A stretch of 64,000 bases of DNA from NCBI GenBank assembly GCA_004369085.1, contig ML210163.1, positions 1 to 64,000 of the forward strand, read 5' to 3'. The stretch is from Coprinopsis marcescibilis (Eukaryota; Basidiomycota; Agaricomycetes; Agaricales; Psathyrellaceae). A program made the position numbers and the translations under genes. The notes beneath the pieces were generated by a model. That model did not search any database. It was given only the letters and a program-made list of their open reading frames with translations, and had not been told where the DNA came from. Within the stretch, counting starts at the first letter, position 1; the number at the start of each line of letters is the position of its first letter. Shown here piece by piece: positions 23,640 through 35,358 of the stretch.

Positions 23640-25341
23640 ATGCCTACCTACCTCGCATCTTACGAGGACACGGCACCCTATTTTAACTTTACTGGAGATT
23701 GGAAAGTGGGCAGGTCCACTGAGAATCGTTTCATTGACCAGTAAGTCCGTTCGACCGTTACACATTCGCTGAATACCCACTTTTAATTTTGCAAAGCTAC
23801 TCTGAGAGTAGCTTCATCTATGCGCCGGCCAACTCATCGAGCGCAACACTCTCATTCGAATACTACGGAACGACAGTCTCAATACATGGTTCGAGGCTTA
23901 CTGGCCGAGACGCATACCGCGTCTTTGTCGATGGGCGGGAGTTGTTCAACTCAAGCAACACGACGTCAACTGACAGGTTCAATGCGACAATATTCTCTGC
24001 TGCACTCCCGCTTGGTCACCACAAAGTAGAGTTATCTGCGAATGGGAGTTTCGTTGACGTGGATTATGTGAGTACAGCTGGGTGATAAACACGAGCCAGC
24101 TTACGTGGTACTGGTAGGTTTCCTGGAGCACGAATATTGGGGAAAACGATGAAGACCTGATTGTAAACACAATCCAAGACATGCACCCCGACTTTGAATA
24201 TGACCCACCAGGAGAATGGGTAATCGACCCTCCGCATATCGGCTCTTTTGCAGGTGCTTCGGGCCATGCAACGAGTAGGATCGGAGCCTCGGCCACGCTT
24301 TCTTTCACCGTAAATCTATTGCTCTTCACCCAGTTCATTCTCTAACCACCGCAGCTTCAGGGAGACGCCATTGCTCTATTCGGTCCCTCTGGCCCACAAT
24401 TCGCCTCATCATATTCAGTCGCGATCAACAACACCAACGCTCGAGCGTTTAGCGCCCTCAAGCCACTGTTCAGATCAAAACAGCTGCTGTACTATGGCGC
24501 TAATCTGGGACTGGGCAATCATTCTCTAACCATAACCCTCGATCAGACGGTAGAGTCTGATCATATCCTCGCAATTGACTACGCAGAGGTTTATTCGACA
24601 CCTTCTATGGGAGGCCGGTACGTGATCTTTACCGTGTGTTCGATGCTGGAGGGCTACACAGCTCTGACCTTGGTTTGGTAGGTTCCCTTCGTTCGGGCCT
24701 GGTATCGGAGCCGGCCAGCCAAACACGTCCACAGACTCCCCTCCAACAGGCTCACCGACCGAGCCCCCAGGCCAAGGCCCAAAGTAAGCTTCAATACCCA
24801 CATGCAATTTCAATTTCATTGGCATCCCTCTCAATACCAACTTCCCAACAGCTCCAACCGGCTCGAACCTCCCTCGGGTCTCGTAGCAGGCCTCACTGTA
24901 ACCTCCGCAATAGCAGCCATCGCCCTCCTCATTCTCCTCCACCTATTCTTCATGTACCGCAAAGGGCGCTTTGTGCGAGCTTCGGAGGCAGAGGTCGACA
25001 GGCATTTTGGCGCCTTCATCGACCCGCATGGTCCGGTTGTCACATTCTCCACCGCTGACAATACTATCCCTGTGCGCGTGGTGGATCCGGCGACGAATAT
25101 GGTTCTGGGCGTGACGAGAGTGAGGGATAGCACGTACACGACTGGGTCGGGTATTACGAGAGAGGATTCGTCCGAGGTGCGTCGTATGCAGCCTGCTATA
25201 AGACAGAGGATGTACTGACAAGAATTGCAGCACGAATATGTTACGAGTTTATCTGTACACGGACACGAATTTAGACAAGCGCTTGTTAGGCAGAGCTCGA
25301 TAAATCGTTCGAGCACTCCTCCACCCACGTATTCAAAGTGA
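23640..25341 (+). CDS. single-pass membrane protein with two beta-sandwich-like repeats and PPxY tail (paralog B)
   Basis: Seven exons join in phase: 23640-23740, 23797-24067, 24118-24309, 24361-24617, 24682-24783, 24852-25176 and 25231-25341, giving 452 residues. It aligns along its length with the genes at 672-2415 and 35359-37021: the M-P-T-Y start, Y-S-E-S-S-F, the D-V-D-Y strand, N-T-I-Q-D-M-H-P, F-G-P-S-G-P and the L-L-Y-Y-G-A-N-L-G block. A Thr/Pro-rich stalk precedes the membrane helix (residues about 310-330). The tail ends T-P-P-P-T-Y-S-K, again a PPxY motif. This copy lacks two introns present in both relatives: the Gly-Ser-Gly intron, and one of the pair around the 1-nt exon. No signal peptide is evident. 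Confidence 0.8.
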
Positions 25342-25742
25342 TACGACAATAATCAGGACAATACTGGAAGAAACACGAAACCAATTGTATAGTAGTACGT
25401 AATGTAATAGGCGCTGGTACGCCCGACTCATCTTCTTCGACACCCCAGACTTGCTTCACTACTGTAGTTAATCAATGCCAGTTTAGTATATTATCGGTTG
25501 ACAACACACGGGTTCTACCTGTACTGTGTACATGACCACGAAATTATTGAGATTCAACTCAGATGAGGACCGTATCAAGTCAAATGCAACAGTCAGTAGC
25601 ACTCTACATTGTACAAATACAGTTAAATCACATTCAAATGATACACAACCCCAACCAGTGAGGCGGAAAACGAGTCCAGATGATGCAACCAAAAGATGAT
25701 ACATATATGTCCATAATATACCCACTCGAGAGGCAAGTGACG
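25342..25742. other. convergent intergenic gap
   Basis: 3' flanks of the membrane-protein gene on plus and the polytopic membrane-protein gene on minus. No further feature seen. Confidence 0.4.
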
Positions 25743-27631
25743 CTAATGCAATAGCAGAGAAAATCCAGCCACCACTCCAGCAGCATACACAAACACTTGT
25801 ATCCACGCTCCAACATCCCATAGAATGCGCTTCCTGAACTGTTTCTTCTGCAAGGCCCGTTCCTTCCTTTGCAGCAGTTCATCATGCACGCCCCGCTCCC
25901 CGCCCATGAGGTTAGGCTGCGCAGTTGAAGTTGAAGGTGTCTGCAAAAGTGGCGTTCTCGGGATAACGATAGCCATCGGACGCTTAAAAAAGTGCACTGA
26001 TATGTGTAACAATGCCGGTAGAAAGTATGTACCAGTGAGCGTGATGATGATGAGAAGGATGTTGAGCGGCGTGAAGAGATGTTCAATGAAGGAGGAGCGA
26101 ATGAAGGAGAGGATGACCGCGAGGCAGACGATAGACAATGACGTCGCTGTCCGTGAGACGGCAGCTGTGCGTCCGACCCGGAGCGGGATCGGTGGGACGG
26201 TCAAAGCAGCTTGGGGCACGCCCAGCAGGAGAGTGGTCGATGAAAGGATGGCCAACGCGACCCGAACGATTTCAGGCGTGGCGTCTGGTAAAACGGGGAG
26301 TGAAATTGGGTTGTCTGGCAAGGTAGGTGTTGTGCCCTGTTGCAAAGGAAAAGAACCTCGCTTGAATGGAATGAACACGTAAGGGGATAAGTGTGGTACA
26401 AACGGACTTACGGAAGCAGGAATGTTTGGTTTCGCGGCGAATATGACGAGAGGCAGAATGAGTAAGATTGCGCAGAAAACGGAAGTCAAGGAGAGGATTC
26501 TGAACGAGCGTGAGCGTGGGGTTTTGGCGGTTGAGACGGGATTGACGCCGCTCTTCAATGAGGCGTAGATCGGGAGAGTAGATGTTGTGGTGAAGGCGAA
26601 GGCAATGGTAACTAGGAAACATTTATCAACTCCAGGAGACAATGGAAGAAGAGAGCACTTACAGATCCCCTGCCAGAAGGATGGTGGGTTGCTAAACCAA
26701 CCGCCTTCGCGGGGTAAAATGCCTTTTGCATGGGCATATATTGCACAAGACAACCAGGCAACGTACGACAAGACCGACAGCCATGAAGCAAGGATCACTC
26801 TTTTGGAGGCGAGGGATTGTGCCGATGATAGATAGACGACCAGAGCACTGAAGATAGTCCCAATGACAATGCGGGAGGCCAAAGAGTCCAACAATGGAAA
26901 TATGTGATTTGCAGATTCTATCAACCTGTTGAGCTCGCAGACCAACATGTACTTGAAGCAAACTCACCGTGTAGATATACGATTGCAAGCAAACCACTGA
27001 CAAGAGCAGTACCCAGCTTGACTGTGGTTCGGAGGATAGCTCGCTGCCGCTCTTTCCCTCTTGCCTTTGCATAAGTATCGCACACGACTTCCATAACATC
27101 CGCCTTCCGCAGATAGCGGGCAAGCATATACCAAGACTGTCTGGAGAACGCCGACAAGAGCGCAAAGCCAAACAGTGCTGGTAACCCATACTTCAACGGA
27201 AGACCTTCTGCACTGGTCAGTGTGTTAAGTGCTCCAAGCTTCAGATACGGCGCCAAAAGGTATAGGAATATCGAAAGCGGTGGGAGCGGTGGTATTGATG
27301 TCCTCCGGATCTCGAACACAGGGCTGACAATATCATCAACATCCCCATCCTCGTCATCTGTAAAGCCGTAGTCGTCGTCCTCCCTCTCTTCTTCGTCGTG
27401 TACAAGAATCAGCGCGGCTGACGAGTCCAGCCCCGACAGTCCTGGTGATTGCGGTGAATCGATTTCGCTCTCGTCGTCGTCGAAATTGACAGAATTTGCG
27501 GGCTGTCTTTGTGAATTGTTTTCATGTTCGTCGGGTAGAATGAGTGGTGTGGGTTTAGTTGGTCGAGAATAAGCTCCGCCGCGGCCTCGATTGGATGCGA
27601 CGACCGCTGCTACATGTGATGACGCTACCAT
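25743..27631 (-). CDS. polytopic membrane protein, possible distant amino-acid permease relative
   Basis: Four exons join in phase: 27631-26968, 26917-26663, 26611-26412 and 26336-25743, giving 570 residues. An in-frame ATG at 27727 would add 32 residues. An acidic Ser/Asp-rich N-terminus of about 130 residues is followed by 9-10 hydrophobic helices. One contains A-F-A-F-T-T-T-S-T-L-P-I-Y-A-S-L-K, which recalls the central helix region of the Aa_trans (vacuolar amino-acid transporter) family. The helix count fits a transporter, but I saw no decisive motif. Acidic N-terminal extensions are typical of fungal vacuolar transporters, so that is my tentative reading. Confidence 0.55.
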
Positions 27632-27837
27632 CGTCGACGTCGATGAGCATCCAGCGAGCAAGCCGATTAGTGCAGTGAGGCGGGAATGTTGATTGTGTAC
27701 AAGGCCAAGGCTAGGTGCCTGCATCAACTGCCAGTTTCCCGGGCATCAACGGCCCAGACCTTTAAGGCCTTTGCCAAACAAGCACACACGCAGACACCGC
27801 CGCATCCGGAAGGTCATTCCCATCTCTTCTCCTCCTC

Positions 27838-29686
27838 GTACCGACGAATACAAAGCAGTTCCACAAATTTTATTCACCATTGACATCGCTCCAAACAAAA
27901 CTGTCTTGGCCCTCAAGAAGTCGATCAAAGCAGAGCTGGCACTGTATACGGGTACCAATGCGAAGGACATACAACTCTTCAAGGTTTCGCTTCCTCTTGA
28001 CGAGGTTCTCAAGGCGCGAGAACCCTTCGCCGTTGAGGGGTCAGAGGAACTCGGGCTGCCACTCGCCAAGATCTCAACTGTCTTCAAAGACCCACTCCTG
28101 GATGACCGTGTCCATGTCATCGCGGTGAAGCCTACTGGTGAGTGTCGGACCTTTTCCATCGGTTTCTCGTCCTGACGCAATATAGTCTCCTTGAATTGTT
28201 ATTACCCTGCCGAAAACCCCACTACGTTCGTTTTAACCATTAGAAAAGACGCTGTTATACCCGTTCTCCTTGAAGTGATCGACCAAAAGCTCAAAGATCA
28301 GGGACATAATGTGCCGCTGACAGAGCTCCACGTCCAGCTACCTAGCTAAAAGGCGATGTAGACAGATATTCCATTGGACCCCAAGCACAGCGTTGCTGAC
28401 CGCGCCCGCCAATTCCTTCACGAACATCCAGGGGATGCCATCGACATGGACTCCAAGGTGGACAAAATTTCAGATATATTTCCCCTCAGCTCTTATGGAG
28501 ACAAAAGATTGGACATACTCCTCGCTACCCCAGAAAGTGCGCCCGTCTGCGACTCAGGCTTCCATCATAACTGGTGCTTACTTTGGATCCCTGGCAGTTG
28601 TGGAGGTGCTTGATACTCTGGGCGACCCGGACGTCGTATATAACAGGACGATCAAGAAGGGTATGTATAGCACCGTAACACCAAAGATATTCGCCTCATC
28701 GTTAGTATCTTCTAGTCTTTCTGAACTATTTCTCCCTGCATCTGGGACCGTCTCCATCGGAAGTTGTGAAGAGCGCTGAGAAGGTCGCTACCTTCCTCCA
28801 ATCCTGTCCTGCCTGCGTGGATCGTATCCCTGTCGCAATGTTCAGCCCGCCGCTCGCCAACTTACAGCGGAATCTCGACAACCTGGAAACCCTTGTCCCT
28901 TCTCGCCCCGATATCAAGCGTGCTGCTGCATTTCTTGCGGATGCAGTCCAATTGTACATGACCGAAGAGGAGAGCCAGCAGCACACCAAAATGTTGATAG
29001 TTGCTCGGAGAGAACGGCCAGTGGCAGGAAAGGCTTGACTGGGCAGGTAACATCAAACCAGGTGCGATCTGGTGGCACAAGGGCTTTGCTCTGCTGATCT
29101 TGGAGCTAAAGAACATGTTGGGAAATGGTGGTGATGCGATCCTTCAAGCCATCGTCGACTACAGCAAAATCTTCATGGGCGAGAGGGTACGTGTCACACC
29201 CGGTGTCTTGAATCGCATTTGAGATTTTTCTCGCAGTTCAAAGACCTCTTGGGCACCTGCAACTTTCCAGTCATCTTCGTCGGTATTAGTGGGAACCGGA
29301 TCGAGGTATCGGCCGCCGTTTGTGTAGGACCAATTTACGTTTCAAACCTGTACAGACTCGACCGTGCTAGTGGCTCCAGTGGTTCCCTACACATATTTGC
29401 GCTGAAGGTTCTCAATAGGACGAGCTCTAGTCGAAAACACCTTGAAGAAAGTCGGCGACTTGCGTACGTTCTTGTCCTGTTTTCTGCCCAGAATCGGTTT
29501 AACCATCTACTCGCAGCCCCATTGACAGCAGGAGAAGTCTCAGCGATTGACGAAGCAGGTGCAAATGGTCCACCGGTCCCAATCAGGCAGCGTATCTTGA
29601 AAAATCGCATCTTACAACCGGTCCTTGCGTTCAACGCCGCGCTCTTGTTGTATAAACTCCCATTTTGGGATTCATGGCGCCACTAA
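27838..29686 (+). CDS. Crinkler-type (CRN) protein, C-terminally short and probably degenerate
   Basis: Exons join in phase as (open)-28137, 28186-28310, 28362-28536, 28598-28660, 28716-28945, 29001-29186 and 29237-29686. The N-terminal part has the CRN ubiquitin-like header pattern: F-T-I-D-I-A-P-N-K-T-V-x-x-L-K-K-S-I-K, then L-F-K-V-S-L-P-L and a hydrophobic V-H-V-I-A-V. A further ubiquitin-like segment follows, and then the conserved central block ending I-W-W-H-K-G-F...V-D-Y-S-K-I...N-F-P-V-I-F-V-G. Crinklers were described as oomycete effectors, and related proteins are widespread in basidiomycetes. Here the kinase-like C-terminus found in longer relatives is missing. I found no convincing start codon. 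Near 28995 the frame continues only if 28946-29000 is an intron, although homologous residues appear to be coded inside it. The function of fungal members is unclear. Confidence 0.55.
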
Positions 29687-29859
29687 GCGACACAGTGATG
29701 GGGCATCATCAGTCGTACATATACCTCTACGTCATTGCGAGTACATCGAGACCTGGCGAACGATATTTCAGTTGGTGAAGCTCAAAATGTTTTACTCTAA
29801 AACGTGAAGCATACTGGTACAAGGTAAAATATACAGCAAAGATCTCATAAGCAGTCCTC

Positions 29860-31397
29860 TCATACATCATCCCCAAAATAATCTCCCAACCCCTCTTCCA
29901 CCTTCCTAATCACCTCCAAAATCGCTCGCTTAGCAGCAACCCTGCAATCATGGTGCATATGACTCGCACTCCCCCATCTATCATACTCCTTCTGCACAAT
30001 CTTCATCCGCCCCAGCACATCGGCCACAGAATGCTGCATCACCGGATCGCTCCTCGTTTTCTCCTTCCAAAACTCATACCACGACTGCGTACACCCATGC
30101 TGATGCCAGGTTGCAGCGCACGACGACGCATGATCAAAGTGCGGGGGTGTAAGCCGTAGCTGTTCCCAGGTAGCCGAGAGGCGGTAGTAGCCCGTCAGCA
30201 AGCGCAGCTTCTGCGTCGGTGTAATAGGCAGGCTCCGAGCTGACCCTTGATTCGATCCCAGTGTCGGCGAAGTTGTAATTGAACTCGTTGGTGCAACAAG
30301 CGTATTCCCAATTGCCGCAGTATGGTTGGAGAACCCACCCAAGGGTGCAACCGCATTGGCCATCGCACCCACGAACGCGTTTGTGTTGAACTGGCCCCCG
30401 GCAAAGGAGGGCACACTGATTGCATTCCCGGCTGAAGGTGTCGCAGAAGGTGTCCGCAACCCCAATTCGATCTGAGCGGGCTTGACGATGGCGGATTTTT
30501 GCATAACCTCAAGATACGCTGCGCCTCGCAAACCCTTGAGGTCGAGATCGTCGGCAAGCGTCATGGCGAGGTAAGCGTAGTTCAACGAGGTGGACATGAG
30601 CTCCCTTAAAAAGTTTATCATGGTGTCCAGGAGCGGCGCGTGTCCGCAGAGCTGTGCGAGGGAGATCAGACGCGTGAGGTGCGTTGTGTTGTCCTCTGCT
30701 TGCGGGGAATCCCTCCCATTCTCGCGTGCGAAGTAGGTATATGAGTCGGGGCTGGGGATGGTGCAGAGGATAGGGGATGGCTTCCTGTTGACGTAGTCCT
30801 GGATCGCTCCTAGTGCCCAGGTCTCGACCGACTTGAAAGAGTACTTGTTGGATATACGCGCAATATTTATGAGACGTGATAAATCCGCGGTTGGGGAGGT
30901 GACACTTTGAAGTTCGTGAGGCCTGGACAACACAAACAGGCAGTCATTAGACTAGCCACACGATGGTTGAGATTTTGTATACGCACAAAGCGTAGAGTGC
31001 CCAGAGAAAGTCCCTGAATTCTTTTGGAGAGTCCCCAGTGAGCACAATAGGATACTCGTCTGATCTACCCTCCTCAGGCAAGCCAAGAGAGCTGCCATGT
31101 CTGTCCTTACCGGACGTAAAGATCGTGCTGAACGTCGAGCTATCCTTGCTCAGCATCGTCCGATGAATCTATCGCGTTTTCAGTACCCATATCCTCCACT
31201 GGTAGGTCGAAGCTCACATTGAACAAGACATCCCTAATCAGCAATACGCAACTCCCATCTTCGAAATAATATGTCTCATCACGGTGCCGTCCCCTCTCGT
31301 ACTGATCCTGCATATCCTCTGGATGGAGAAGCTCCTTCTCGTCAATGATTGAGCCCTCCGAATCACACTGGATGTCTTCTTCAGATTTCACATCCAT
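29860..31397 (-). CDS. BTB/POZ domain protein (copy 1)
   Basis: Three exons, 31397-31218, 31168-30987 and 30922-29860, join in phase for 474 residues. Residues about 30-120 form a BTB fold: Y-Y-F-E-D-G-S-C-V-L-L-I-R-D-V-L-F-N, then I-H-R-T-M-L-S-K-D-S-S-T-F, and D-F-L-W-A-L-Y-A-L. The rest is helical with a Ser/Thr/Gly-rich insert. It matches the large basidiomycete family of BTB proteins lacking Kelch repeats. BTB domains mediate oligomerisation and often act as cullin-3 adaptors, but no substrate can be inferred. The intron positions (phase 0 before I-H-R, phase 2 after the W-A-L-Y helix) are the same as in the BTB gene at 51416-52815. Confidence 0.8.
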
Positions 31398-31723
31398 TGA
31401 TACGGGGCTCGAGTTACCCGCAGTGCGTTGGCTAGCTCAACTCAGATGAGTGACCCCCCGTTCCTGGTGCATATGCAATCTTCGACGTCCGACCACACTT
31501 TGAACGTGAATGCTATCGCGGCCTTGAGTGGCTAAATAAGTGACTCCGCTGTTGCTGATGAACCGTGCACACCTACGCACACCGTTTGGGTGACGAGATA
31601 ACGGTAGGATGACGACGAGCTCGCCAGAATGAAACCCTTGGGGTGCGCAGCGAGCTTGGCGTTTTCAGATTCATCGGCTCTGCGGCCGCCGATGTGTCTG
31701 CTGGGTTGGAAGCTCCAACATGT
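31398..31723. promoter_or_regulatory. upstream region of BTB gene and tRNA 5' flank
   Basis: The 326 bp between the BTB gene start and the tRNA gene. It likely holds the BTB promoter on the minus strand. I recognise no specific site. Confidence 0.3.
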
Positions 31724-31807
31724 GGTGCTATAGTGTAGTGGTTATCACTCGGGATTTTGATCATTCATCAGTATTCCCGAAACCCAGGTTCGAACCCTGG
31801 TAGCACC
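31724..31807 (+). tRNA. tRNA-Gln(TTG) with intron
   Basis: The ends GGTGCTA and TAGCACC pair as a 7-bp acceptor stem. The D arm contains GTGTAGTGGTTATCAC. The anticodon stem CGGGA/TCCCG encloses TTTTGA followed by about 13 extra bases, a canonical intron just 3' of the anticodon. The T arm CCAGGTTCGAACCCTGG is perfect. The loop reads anticodon TTG, hence glutamine. The CCA end is not encoded, as in eukaryotes. Confidence 0.9.
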
Positions 31808-32063
31808 TGATTATTTTGTTTTTTATTCTTCTGTTTTACACAAAATTCAAATATGGAAGTAGATACAAGCATTTCAGGTGCTTTTCTCGCTAACTACGAT
31901 GTAAGTGATTAGCATCAGTAAGTACATTCCTGAGGACCGTGCAATGTTTGCTCGAGTCCGGGATTTCACCAGCACTGAGATTTCGTCCGTGTGGCTCTCC
32001 TCAGGCATTGAACGAAGTGTGTCGTTCGCCGGGTTAGTATTTATGAGATATACACCTCGAATA

Positions 32064-33029
32064 TCAAGGTATCGATGTCCCATTTCTTGTCCTTTTGCCG
32101 CCTACTATCGTGGTGCCGCTTGTACTGCCTTCCGAAAGGGTTGCTATCTTCTTCTTCGAAGGTAACCTTTTGGAAGTGGCTAAATTGCTCTTACTGAGAA
32201 ACACGGGGTCGGCATCGACAAGCATGTCGTCTATTGTAGATGGGGTTGTGGTTGTGGTTGACGTCAGATTGGATGCAATGGAGGACGCGGGCGCGAGAAC
32301 ACTACTGGTAGGAGATATGAGCCCACGGGATGAGGATCTGACAGGAAACATATGCGAGCCTAGTGAGGGTGGCTTCTTGCCATAATTATCCCAAGGTCCT
32401 TTCGACACTGCTGGTTGTGTAGATTGGGCGGGTTGAGTGGGTTGATGCGGCGGTGGGCCCTCTGAACCAAAGCGTTCCGCCTTCAGATGGTTGGCAGGAG
32501 TGGAATCAAGAAGCAAGGGAGATGAGGAGGGGTTTAGCGACAAGGCAGAGCCCATCATGCTACGCATAATCTTGTCAATATCTGAGGTGGGTGGTTGGGC
32601 CTCCAAACCGATCTGCGAGCCTTTGAACATAGTACGCTCGTATATCTCTTCGTCGTCCAGCCGTTTGATTTCCGTTCGAAGATTACGGATTATAGATTCG
32701 AATAGTGCTGATTCATATGTAAGATAATGCAATAGCGTTCCGGTATTGCGTACGTGCGCACCTTGTTCTGATTCATCGCCTTTGCCCCTAGCAGGGTCTT
32801 TGACGAGCACCTCGCGCTCTGCCCACTCCTCCTGTGGTCTTGGTTCCGAAAGTTTGATCTTCCCTTCGCACAACCTCTCAAATTCAAACTTGGTCATCTC
32901 CAATTCTTGGTCGGAGGTCGTGTCGTCGTCATAATGGGTACCGATTGAGGATGCTGGCGATGCTGCTCGACACGTCACAGGTGGAGCATATACTGTTGTT
33001 CCATGTGGGTTGTGGGCGTGAACCGGCAT
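32064..33029 (-). CDS. hypothetical protein, single exon
   Basis: An uninterrupted frame of 321 residues. Residues 30-150 look helical with many charged residues (E-F-E-R-L-C-E-G-K-I-K-L and I-R-N-L-R-T-E-I-K-R-L-D-D-E-E), possibly a coiled coil. The C-terminal half is Ser/Thr/Pro-rich with a basic patch (K-R-L-P-S-K-K-K) that could be a nuclear localisation signal. I recognise no domain. The codon pattern and length favour a real gene. Confidence 0.55.
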   Translation of the reverse strand: MPVHAHNPHGTTVYAPPVTCRAASPASSIGTHYDDDTTSDQELEMTKFEFERLCEGKIKLSEPRPQEEWAEREVLVKDPARGKGDESEQGAHVRNTGTLLHYLTYESALFESIIRNLRTEIKRLDDEEIYERTMFKGSQIGLEAQPPTSDIDKIMRSMMGSALSLNPSSSPLLLDSTPANHLKAERFGSEGPPPHQPTQPAQSTQPAVSKGPWDNYGKKPPSLGSHMFPVRSSSRGLISPTSSVLAPASSIASNLTSTTTTTPSTIDDMLVDADPVFLSKSNLATSKRLPSKKKIATLSEGSTSGTTIVGGKRTRNGTSIP

Positions 33030-33964
33030 AAAGTTTGGAAAGGGCTATATACGATTGAATGTGATGGTTGGTGACTGTGAAAGGGCTTCTTTGTTTGGGC
33101 GACTCGGAATCGCGTGGACGCGACTGTTTGGTTGCAAAGGTCCAGCCAAGCACGCCTCTCGAGGCCTGAAGACCGTGACAGGACTCTCTTTACTCGAACA
33201 GCCATCTCCTCCATTACATGTACAAACCGCACTAGAAACAGGAAATTGTGTGGTGTCCTTTGTGTGAAGCGTTCTTGAAGCAACGACGGGAAAAGAGGAC
33301 CAATCCGGGATTAATTGTCTTGACCTCAAGGCCAACTCGGGACATGCCCCTGAAGTTCATATCTTTGGATGAAAACAGGCCGATTTCAAGTTCAAACGAC
33401 GCCGTTAGGCCTCTTGGCGAACGAGGAATGAACCAGCTGCGAAGATACCGCACACCGGTGACTACCACCACCGTATTCGGCTGAAACCGCATCCTGCGGT
33501 TAAGTGGAGGCCCGTCGTCTTTCCACCCACTGCAAGTCTATAGTCTCGTCTACAACTCAGGTTCACAGGCAGTGGCGCCTCTGAGCTTCCGTTGAGGTCA
33601 ACATTGTTCCCTATTCGCCCTGAAGATGCAGACGAAACAACCACACCACTTGACCATCTGCCAAAGACGATTCAGAACCCTACGGAATTATTTGCCAATT
33701 CAACACAGGATCTGAGAACTCAAGCGGCATCGAGCTCCATTTTCTCGCATACGCGGCACTCTGCATAGCTTTGGAGATCTTCTCCGAGCTTCCGAAGTAA
33801 CGTTACCTTCCTATCATTGTGGATAGCTCAGAGCGAAGGGTCACACTTCCACCGGTGAATGTGCACTTGATTAGACCACAGGATCCACCGTATGTTCTAT
33901 TTCTACTATTTCTAAAGACCAATGCTACAATCTACCGCTCGACCATAACTCTATCATTTCCACC
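33030..33964. other. intergenic, no gene seen
   Basis: Short overlapping frames on both strands only. Part of it is the promoter of the hypothetical gene on minus and the 3' flank of the GPI-type gene. Confidence 0.4.
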
Positions 33965-34738
33965 TTAAAGGAGGGTTCCAAAGACTACGGAGAAGACAGC
34001 CATTGTCGAGAAGGTTGACTTGAGACCTAGTAGCCCTGTTGCTCCGCTTCCTTGAGAGGGAGATGGATTGGCAGCGCCATCATCTGACCCTTCAGTTGGA
34101 CGCGGCGGTGCATCGCTAGAACCGAGTGACGGGCCTGAAATTTGGGGAGCAGATGCAGAAGGTGTAGGGACATCAGGCGTAGTAGGGGGAGTCGAGGGAT
34201 TGGGAGGGGGTGGAACGGTGGTGTTGTTGGCGGGGGGCTCGATGGGAGGTTCAGGAAGCCTCAACTCGAACTGTGGGCTCTGTGCCAGAACCATGTCCAC
34301 ATTAGTCTGATTGCGGACATCGACGACGTATCCTCCCCTAAAACAGGCGTGAGCGTTCATAGTTATAGCATGAGAGCAAAGACCAGTACTTTGGTCGAAT
34401 ATCAGACTCTAAGGTGACCCTCAATTCTCCGGCTGTTGTGTTAACCTCATCCCAGAATTGGATAGAGTTAAATACTGTGCCGAACTCTGTGAGCATCAAG
34501 AGGATCGTGGGTGGGTCGTTCGGCCCAAAAGTCCATTTGATGATAGAATCCTGCCCAATTATCAGCTCTGAAGGGACAGAGACTTGAATGTTTGTGCGCT
34601 GAGCAGAGGCGGAAAGCGCGAACACGGCGAGGGCCAGCAATCTGTATATACATCGTCAGATCGTTTGTAAATGGCGTGACGAAGCAGAGCGCGCAAATAA
34701 GTAGCCAATGTGAAGGAGGCTTACCTTTGGAGTTGCAT
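33965..34738 (-). CDS. Ser/Thr/Pro-rich GPI-type cell-surface protein (Kre9/Knh1-like N-domain)
   Basis: Three exons, 34738-34725 (only 14 nt), 34641-34390 and 34337-33965, join in phase for 212 residues. The tiny first exon completes a good signal peptide (hydrophobic core L-L-A-L-A-V-F-A-L-S-A-S-A). Residues 20-120 form a small beta domain with G-Q-D-S-I-I-K-W-T-F, as in the Kre9/Knh1 N-terminal family of fungal wall proteins. A Pro/Thr/Ser-rich stalk follows, then a small-residue site and a C-terminal hydrophobic tail typical of a GPI signal. It probably sits in the wall or plasma membrane. The exact role is unknown. Confidence 0.7.
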
Positions 34739-35358
34739 TTTTGACTATGAACGCGGGCAGTGCAACAGATCCGTATAGGAGAAATGTCGGGAAGCACCTG
34801 TGTGCCATACTTAGCCCACTGACAGTTTTATATACACGCACACCGGCGTCAATCGCACCGGAGTGATAATCATAAATGGTCGTTTGCGGATTCTCACCCT
34901 GTCTCATTGCGGGCTCGAATAGCCGATGAAGTGATCTTCTTACTATCCTCTATAGGGCCAGCCATCAAAACAAAGGACAAGGCAAGGAAAAAATCTGGAA
35001 AGTTCGCTGAAAAGCAGGAGCTCGTGTCAGCCCCTTGATTCAAAGTCCGAGTCGAACAGAGCTATCTGCGCAGTGCGCATATGTACCACCACACGAGAGT
35101 CTGCGTTCTGTGTTTCATCCGGCGGATGCTGTTGCAACGTAATTCCGCAGTCACCAGTCCCGCCTCAATTTGTGACATGAACGAGAGAAAATCCCTAAGC
35201 AAATCTATTATTGGAGTATTAGTTGAGGTCTTCAGGCCGCGAGAGATCAGGTACCAAGAAAACACGCTGATAACGTGAATCGTTGTGCAGTAACGATAGG
35301 TGTGTACACAGACACGATCATAGAGAAAGCGGGGTTTGTGACTCATGAATCATGTTTA
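34739..35358. other. intergenic between two minus-strand genes
   Basis: Holds the promoter of the GPI-type gene (up to about 34950) and the 3' flank of the membrane-protein paralog C. No gene seen. Confidence 0.35.

Noticed and set aside
24526..24942. Minus-strand gene inside the membrane-protein gene
   Set aside because: It is the antisense shadow of well-supported exons and has no family features.
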